This document shows, piece by piece, positions 59,127-64,000 of a stretch of 64,000 nucleotides of DNA. The notes beneath the pieces were generated by a model that had not been told where the DNA came from, did not search any database, and was given only the letters and a program-made list of their open reading frames with translations. The DNA comes from AP-15 sp963789025 (GTDB lineage Bacteria > Pseudomonadota > Alphaproteobacteria > ATCC43930 > CGMCC-115725): contig CAWBIT010000011.1 of assembly GCA_963789025.1 (NCBI GenBank), forward strand, positions 254,745 through 318,744. The letters run 5' to 3'. The position numbers were made by a program, and so were the translations under genes. The first letter of the stretch is position 1. Every line of letters begins with the position of its first letter.

Positions 59127-60866
59127 TTATACGTCCACGCGTTTTGCGACGAACGTCCCATTCGGCTGATGAAAGATCACTTCGTCGATCATCGCCTCTT
59201 CGCCGCGAAATTCGACAAAGAAGCCCTCCAGTTCCACAATGCGGAACCTTCGGCCTTCCTGAGGCGCAAGGCGATAGGCTGGCTGATTGTCGGGCTTCAA
59301 CACAAGCCGGCCTTCCGTATCCAGCGTCACACGATGGGTCGTCGCGCCACTCTTGAAACTGCCGACGCACCGTTCGCGGAAAGCTGCAAGGGTGCAGGCG
59401 CCAGCCGCAAGACGTACGAACGCAATATCCTTGACCATGGGCTCCAGCGGCGCCGAGAGACTGACAATATTACCATCACGATTGGTCAGGAAGGTGATGG
59501 CAAGCTTGTCCGGCAACAGACGGTCCGGCACCTCGGGCAATTCGAACGTCTCATAATGGCGGTGCACCATTGTCGCGAACATGCCGCGCCAGGACCAGTG
59601 CAGCGCGCCACCCTGCTCCGTGATCGACATCACGCCGTATGCGGGATGCTCATAGTCGCCGGCATAGTCCGCAAGTTCGTGCGCAGGATGCGTATCCTTG
59701 TGGCGGGCCTTCGCGCGCGCGTCCTTGTCGACCTGAAAATGAGCAACAAATTCCTCGCGCTGCTTGCGGAAGCGCTCGCGCCAGTCGACCGGATCGCGGC
59801 CTCGCAGCCGGTCGATTATGTACCAGGTCAGCGTCGGCGGCACTTGGCTCGGGCTGCGATTGGTGAAGACTGCGACACCGATGCCAAAGTCCGGCACCAG
59901 CGTCATCAGCGTGCCCCAGCCGATCCAGCCGCCGCCGTGAAAAACCAGCCGGTCACCGCGATAGCTGCTTGATCGGAAGCCGATGCCATAATGCTCTTCA
60001 CCGAACCCCACAAAGCTCGGTGATGGATTGTAAATACGCGGCGCGCGCAGCTCGCCGATCAGCGCGGCCGGCAGCAATCGCTCGCCGTCGAACTCGCCCT
60101 TGCCGAGGTGCAGCCGCATCCAGCTCGCAATGTCCGCGACCGAGGTGTTGATCGCCCCGGCAGCGATGACCCGGATCGGGAGACGCAGGGCCCGGAGCCG
60201 CGTGTCTTCGTGCATCATATAAGGCCGGGCGGCATCCGCCGATGCTTCAAGATCGTCCAGGGTGAAGCTGACCTTCATGCCAAGCCGATCGGCCAGGCGC
60301 GCGCGCATGAAGGCCTCATAGCTTTGTCCGCTGACGCGTTCGATCAGGAGACCAGCGACGTTGTAACAGAGGTTGTTGTATTGGTAAGCCGCCCGGATAT
60401 CCCGGCTCAATTCGAGGTAACGCATGACACCGAGCAATTCGGCGGCCGAGCGGTCGCCTGGCAAATGCACCCAATCATGGCGCGGCAGGCCAGATTGATG
60501 ACACAAGAGGTCTTGCACTGTGACCCGCTCGCTCGCCACCCGGTCGTTCAGACGAAACTCCGGAATGTAGTCGCGCACGGGCTTGGTCCAGTCGAGAGGC
60601 CCCTCATTGTGTAAGATAGCCACACCAGTTGCGGTAAACGATTTCGTGATCGAGCCGATCACGAACTGTGTTGTCGGGGTGACGGGCAGGTTCGCCTCAA
60701 CATCGCGCTGGCCGTAGGCCTTCGCGCGGGCTACCTTGCCGTCCTGCACCACGGCGACGGCTGCGCCCGGCACTTTCCAGTCGGCCATGACATCGACCGC
60801 AAGACGATCGATCTCGGGAACGAACTCCGCGATCGATGCATTGTGCGCTTCAGTTAGAGGGGCCAT
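59127..60866 (-). CDS. Serine hydrolase (class C beta-lactamase-related) with C-terminal DUF3471-like domain
   Basis: The 579-residue protein has the penicillin-recognising fold: SITK (in QFVIGSITKSFTATG) is the SxxK nucleophile motif, YNN/YNVAG the YxN motif, and HGGGWIG the third (HxG) motif. After about residue 400 comes a lipocalin-like C-terminal domain ending EVIFHQPNGTFVAKRVDV. The start at 60866 (MAPLTEAHN) follows GAGGAG. No signal peptide is seen. Relatives are esterases, D-aminopeptidases or DD-peptidases; substrate unknown. A remnant of a paralog's C-terminus lies at 56446-56640. Confidence 0.9.
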   Translation of the reverse strand: MAPLTEAHNASIAEFVPEIDRLAVDVMADWKVPGAAVAVVQDGKVARAKAYGQRDVEANLPVTPTTQFVIGSITKSFTATGVAILHNEGPLDWTKPVRDYIPEFRLNDRVASERVTVQDLLCHQSGLPRHDWVHLPGDRSAAELLGVMRYLELSRDIRAAYQYNNLCYNVAGLLIERVSGQSYEAFMRARLADRLGMKVSFTLDDLEASADAARPYMMHEDTRLRALRLPIRVIAAGAINTSVADIASWMRLHLGKGEFDGERLLPAALIGELRAPRIYNPSPSFVGFGEEHYGIGFRSSSYRGDRLVFHGGGWIGWGTLMTLVPDFGIGVAVFTNRSPSQVPPTLTWYIIDRLRGRDPVDWRERFRKQREEFVAHFQVDKDARAKARHKDTHPAHELADYAGDYEHPAYGVMSITEQGGALHWSWRGMFATMVHRHYETFELPEVPDRLLPDKLAITFLTNRDGNIVSLSAPLEPMVKDIAFVRLAAGACTLAAFRERCVGSFKSGATTHRVTLDTEGRLVLKPDNQPAYRLAPQEGRRFRIVELEGFFVEFRGEEAMIDEVIFHQPNGTFVAKRVDV

Positions 60867-61119
60867 GGAAGATCTCCTCGCCTCGAACAGTGGATGACGC
60901 CCATTAGAAGTGATGGCGAACATGGGTCTTCTAGCTCTCGACCATCCTCGATTGTGTGACAATAACAAACAGCCTCAATCGAGGCTAAAGGCGCAAAATC
61001 AGCAACAAACCCTGATGACGTGGAGCCTTCTAGCGGATTGTAAAACTGTTGCGATCTGCACAAGGGTCGGCTTTGGGCGGATCTGAGAAGATCCTGACGC
61101 GGCGAGCGCGCCGCGGCGG

Positions 61120-62400
61120 TCAAGGTGCGTCGCGCAGCAGCGCTTTCCAATCGTCCGCGCCAGGCAAAAGGCGCCAAACCAGCGCCGTCCCGCCCCGCGG
61201 TTCCGTCCAGACCCGGCCATTACCCACGGGTGCGCTGTCGCTCCTGACCACCTGCAGCGCGAAATCAGCCAAGCCAGGGAGGCCGTACGACGTCCAGTTC
61301 GCGTAGGCCTTGGCCAGCGCTCGCATCGCACGCGCGCCGCCGTAGGCCAGCAGCTCACCCCGGCTCCATAGCGCGACCGAATGCGCCGCCTGATCCAGAA
61401 TCCCGAACGGCTCCGCCGGCAGCCAGGGTCGCTCTTCCGGTGGATCTCCCTCACCGAAGATCGCGAAATCTGCCGCGGTGCGGCCCAAGAAGGCGCGGAA
61501 AGCAGCCACGGCACTCCCAGCCGCACCATCCGGCCCCATCGCGAGCGGCAGCGGCACGCGCCGCGGGGGAAACCTGCCGATCTCGTCCCAGAACGGCAGC
61601 TCCGCCAGCGCAACGCGCAGCGCCGGGCGCTGCTGCCCCGGGCCAAGGAGCGGCACGAACCAGCCCGGCACGGCCCGCCCTGCCACGAACCTCTCCCCTT
61701 CGCGCCGCAGAACCGTTACCTGGCAGCCGCCGCCGCGCAGCTCGACAGGCACCAGCACGCGCCCGCCCTCGGCCACCTGGTCGAACAGGACCAGCGGCAG
61801 GTCCCAGCTGGCGGCGGTGATCATCACGCGATCGAATGGCGCGCCGGCGGCGTGGCCTTGGGCGCCGTCGGCGGCGAGCACGGACACGTTGTCGATGCCG
61901 AGCCTTTCAAGATCGGCCTGGCTTTGCGCGGCCAGCTCGGGGATTATCTCCATCCCGGTCACATGGCCACCCTTGCCGACCAATTGCGCCATCGCTGCCG
62001 CGAGCCATCCCGATCCGGAGCCGATTTCCAACACACGCTGCCCAGGCCGCAGGTCGAGCTGATCCAACAGCCAGAGCACGTAGCTGGGCTGGGAGTTCGT
62101 GGACGGCAACCGCTCGCCCGCGGCGTCCACGTGGATCATCACGGCGTCGCTGTAGATATCCGCCAGCTCCCTTATGGGATCGGCGTCGTTGTCCCGCGAG
62201 GCACCTTCGTCGATGCGGTCGCGCAGAGGCCCGCCACTCAGGTGGAAGCGGTGGACGAACATGTGCCGGGGCGTGGCCTCCACCGCGTTTCGGAACCGCT
62301 CTGGCAGGCCGTCCGGCCCGCCGTAGCGCCGAAAGGCGGCGTCCAGCATGTCGAGGAACCGGGCCATGTGCACCGCGACTTGCTCGGGGGTTGGCGCCAT
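61120..62400 (-). CDS. Protein-L-isoaspartate O-methyltransferase-like protein with long C-terminal domain
   Basis: The 426-residue protein has an N-terminal PCMT-like part (VEATPRHMFVHRF; SQPSYVLWLLDQL) and the SAM-binding motif VLEIGSGSGWLAAAMAQLV, followed by GMEIIPELAAQSQADLERLG and TAASWDLPLVLFDQVAEGGRVLVPV. About 200 further residues (PFWDEIGRFPPRR... to the end) have no counterpart in housekeeping PIMT (about 210 residues). Long PIMTs of this type are known with peptide natural products and other special targets. The start at 62400 follows AAAGGAGAG. It is divergent from a sigma-factor-like gene, 117 bases apart. Confidence 0.85.
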   Translation of the reverse strand: MAPTPEQVAVHMARFLDMLDAAFRRYGGPDGLPERFRNAVEATPRHMFVHRFHLSGGPLRDRIDEGASRDNDADPIRELADIYSDAVMIHVDAAGERLPSTNSQPSYVLWLLDQLDLRPGQRVLEIGSGSGWLAAAMAQLVGKGGHVTGMEIIPELAAQSQADLERLGIDNVSVLAADGAQGHAAGAPFDRVMITAASWDLPLVLFDQVAEGGRVLVPVELRGGGCQVTVLRREGERFVAGRAVPGWFVPLLGPGQQRPALRVALAELPFWDEIGRFPPRRVPLPLAMGPDGAAGSAVAAFRAFLGRTAADFAIFGEGDPPEERPWLPAEPFGILDQAAHSVALWSRGELLAYGGARAMRALAKAYANWTSYGLPGLADFALQVVRSDSAPVGNGRVWTEPRGGTALVWRLLPGADDWKALLRDAP

Positions 62401-62517
62401 CACGCTCTCCTTTGTCGCGCAGTGCGCGCGGCGCGGAGAGACGCGGACGCGACCGGAATTTTTTTTCACCGCTGTCCGCGTCCATGCTCCCCAGGCGCAT
62501 GGCATCCGGGAGGAGCG

Positions 62518-63078
62518 ATGGCCGACGCGTCACAGCAGGTTAAGGAATGGGGCCGGCATCCCGTGCCGCCGCAGCGGGACGTGGGCGCGGCGCTGGCCGC
62601 GCTGTCGGCGGAAGATCTGCTGCGCTTGCGGGCCATCGCTCGGCTGCGTGCCCGCTCCCTGCCCGGCGATATGTCGTGGTCCGACCTGCTGCACGAGGCG
62701 GTGCTGCGCGCGCTGACGGGCGCGCGGCCGTGGCCGCCGGGGGTGTCGTTGCTCGCCTTTCTGGCGGGCGTCATGCGCAGCCTCTGCGACGAGCAATGGC
62801 GCCGCCACCGCCGACAGGATCAGCTGCCCGCCCCGCACGATAGTGGCGGGGCTGACGATCCGGAACGGGCCTGTGCGGCAGCAGAGGCGCTCGCCGCCAT
62901 TCAACGGCTGTTCGCGTCCGACGAGGCAGCCCTGAAGGTCATCACCGGATTAATCAGCGGCATGGGAGCGGAGGACATCCGTCGTCATTACAATCTAACT
63001 GCCGTGAAGTACGATACGACACGCCGACGAATACGGCGGACCCTGCTGCGCCACGGTTTGGTTTGGTCTTGGCCATGA
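62518..63078 (+). CDS. Sigma-70-family-like regulator
   Basis: The 186-residue protein has a region resembling sigma region 2 (DLLHEAVLRALTGARPWPPGVSLLAFLAGVMRSLCDEQWRRHRR) and a C-terminal helix-turn-helix-like part (KVITGLISGMGAEDIRRHYNLTAVKYDTTRRRIRRTLLRHG). It is smaller and more divergent than typical ECF sigma factors. GGGAGGAGCG precedes the ATG. Its stop overlaps the next gene's ATG (ATGA), so they are co-translated. A transmembrane anti-sigma factor is not seen; the downstream protein could serve as partner, but this is inference. Confidence 0.75.
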   Translation: MADASQQVKEWGRHPVPPQRDVGAALAALSAEDLLRLRAIARLRARSLPGDMSWSDLLHEAVLRALTGARPWPPGVSLLAFLAGVMRSLCDEQWRRHRRQDQLPAPHDSGGADDPERACAAAEALAAIQRLFASDEAALKVITGLISGMGAEDIRRHYNLTAVKYDTTRRRIRRTLLRHGLVWSWP

Positions 63079-63395
63079 CCCGCATACGTTATCCTCAATC
63101 CGGACTGACGGCGTTGCTCGACGCCTTGGAACGGGAACTCCTTGCTGCACCTGCGGCGGAAGTGCGCGACGCTTGGCGCGAGACCGGTCGGGCGCGCAAC
63201 ATCGTTTGCGAAGAAGTCGGAGCGTTGCTCGACGAGGCTATCGCCGCGAGTGAAGATGGCTCTGCTGCGATGCCGCCGCCCAACACTTGCGCCGGACTGG
63301 ATCGGCTTCTTGGCGTTTCGAATAAACTTCGACCTGGGGCGCACTGCCATCCTCACGCCAGCGCTATTCCCGCTTGGAGCTGCCGCCGGCACTAA
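63075..63395 (+). CDS. Small protein co-translated with the sigma-like gene
   Basis: The 106-residue product begins at an ATG overlapping the sigma-like stop by 4 bases. The first 80 residues are helical and acidic (LTALLDALERELLAAPAAEVRDAWRETGRARNIVCEEVGALLDEAIAAS); the last 30 are Pro/His/Cys-rich and may follow a frameshift. I do not recognise the family. Confidence 0.6.
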   Translation: MTRIRYPQSGLTALLDALERELLAAPAAEVRDAWRETGRARNIVCEEVGALLDEAIAASEDGSAAMPPPNTCAGLDRLLGVSNKLRPGAHCHPHASAIPAWSCRRH

Positions 63396-63650
63396 CGGGG
63401 AGAGGCGCCTCTGTAAGCCAATGCAAACGGCTGCTGCGGTAAATCCGGCAGCAGGAGCGGTCATCGAGTTCGGGAACGAAGGCCGCAATAGAGAGCGAGC
63501 GTCCCGTCCATGATCCCCAACACCGTCATTCGCGGCGCTCATTCGATTTTTCGAGCACTCTCCGCGCCACGGCTTTCACCGGATGGTTACCCGCAATCGG
63601 CAACCCAACACATGTTGCGCATGCGACCCGTGCGGCGCTATGCATAACCC

Positions 63651-63998
63651 ATGTCCCGCGATTTCGGCCTTCATCGCACTCCCCTCGACGTTCTCGAGTA
63701 TGAGATCGTCCAGGAGCGGGCCGCTGCCCTCGGGCGGATGGGGCGAGCGCTGGAAGCGGCCCTGGCCAAGCTGCGGGAGTTCGATGCCGCCCATCCGCGC
63801 GCGGGCGCGCCGGCGTCAGCGGAGCAGGCACGGCGTACCCTGGTGATAGAGGCCGGCCACGCGCTCTGGATGTTCGTGGTGCAGCGAGAGGCGTGTGGCC
63901 TGCGCAACAGCCGCACCGTCATGCGCGACTATAATGTGCCGGGCGAGGTGCAGCAGCGCATGGGGCCGGTATATAATCGCCCTTTGGGCGCAGGCTAG
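63651..63998 (+). CDS. DUF6665-like protein, possibly complete at the window edge
   Basis: The 115-residue protein is mostly helical: PLDVLEYEIVQERAAALGRMGRALEAALAKLREFD, then LVIEAGHALWMFVVQREACGLRNSRTVMRDYNVPGEVQQRMG. The WxxVVQREACGLR...VMRDYxVP pattern is one I associate with DUF6665 proteins of Alphaproteobacteria, of unknown function. The stop codon falls 2 bases before the window end. No strong ribosome site was seen. Confidence 0.65.
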   Translation: MSRDFGLHRTPLDVLEYEIVQERAAALGRMGRALEAALAKLREFDAAHPRAGAPASAEQARRTLVIEAGHALWMFVVQREACGLRNSRTVMRDYNVPGEVQQRMGPVYNRPLGAG

Positions 63999-64000
63999 TG

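Overview
The window is GC-rich chromosomal DNA from an alphaproteobacterium. The evidence is a lexA gene with an upstream GAAC-N7-GAAC SOS box (the alphaproteobacterial operator type), a TrcR/DUF1013 regulator, DUF1192 and DUF4167 proteins, a SAM-II riboswitch in front of metZ, and dispersed palindromic repeats of the kind common in Rhizobiales and Rhodospirillales. Genus cannot be told from the sequence. No rRNA, tRNA or CRISPR array was recognised.

Layout. 1-7.1 kb: ychF, a frameshifted secreted phosphoesterase, lexA with its operator, an acyl-CoA ligase, a BNR-repeat propeller protein and a VOC protein. 7.5-12.3 kb: an accessory patch with a two-gene IS91-type element (HUH transposase plus tyrosine recombinase), then a visibly more AT-rich gene joining a degenerate class III nucleotide-cyclase domain to three near-identical 99-residue repeats, then a small two-helix membrane protein. 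12.4-18.4 kb: an MHS-type transporter, a large hybrid histidine kinase (sensor, HisKA, HATPase, two REC, HPt) and purE-purK. 18.6-24.1 kb: a PEP-CTERM protein, two YdcH-like proteins, a TIGR02444 protein, ubiX and a secreted beta-propeller protein. 24.2-29.2 kb: a Rieske oxygenase, an acyl-CoA ligase and prpE. 29.2-38.4 kb: trcR, DUF1192, an alpha/beta hydrolase with an altered nucleophile site, and the pbpC/alpha-2-macroglobulin pair. 38.5-43.7 kb: two beta-hydroxyacid-dehydrogenase-type enzymes, then metZ and cysI behind a SAM-II riboswitch and terminator. 44-50.5 kb: a nested repeat island, an orphan TRAP binding protein without signal peptide, an SDR, an ABC binding protein, and an operon of type III polyketide synthase, Icmt-like methyltransferase and DHA2 exporter. 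50.6-64 kb: DUF4167, a probable selenocysteine peroxiredoxin, an esterase, a decayed TadG-like gene, an MFS transporter, an S9 peptidase split by a stop codon, a serine hydrolase plus a decayed C-terminal copy of a relative, and a PIMT-like methyltransferase divergent from a sigma-factor-like gene.

Strongest observations: (1) the AhpC/TSA-type peroxiredoxin at 51458-52108 has an in-frame UGA exactly where the family has its first CxxC cysteine, followed by a hairpin fitting the bacterial SECIS model; (2) the cyclase-like/triple-repeat protein beside the IS91 element is the best candidate for an undescribed system; (3) a SAM-II aptamer with intact P1 and pseudoknot pairing is followed by an intrinsic terminator before metZ; (4) the type III PKS-methyltransferase-exporter operon. 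Several genes carry frameshifts or stops (phosphoesterase, S9 peptidase, TadG-like), so either gene decay or draft-quality sequence should be kept in mind.
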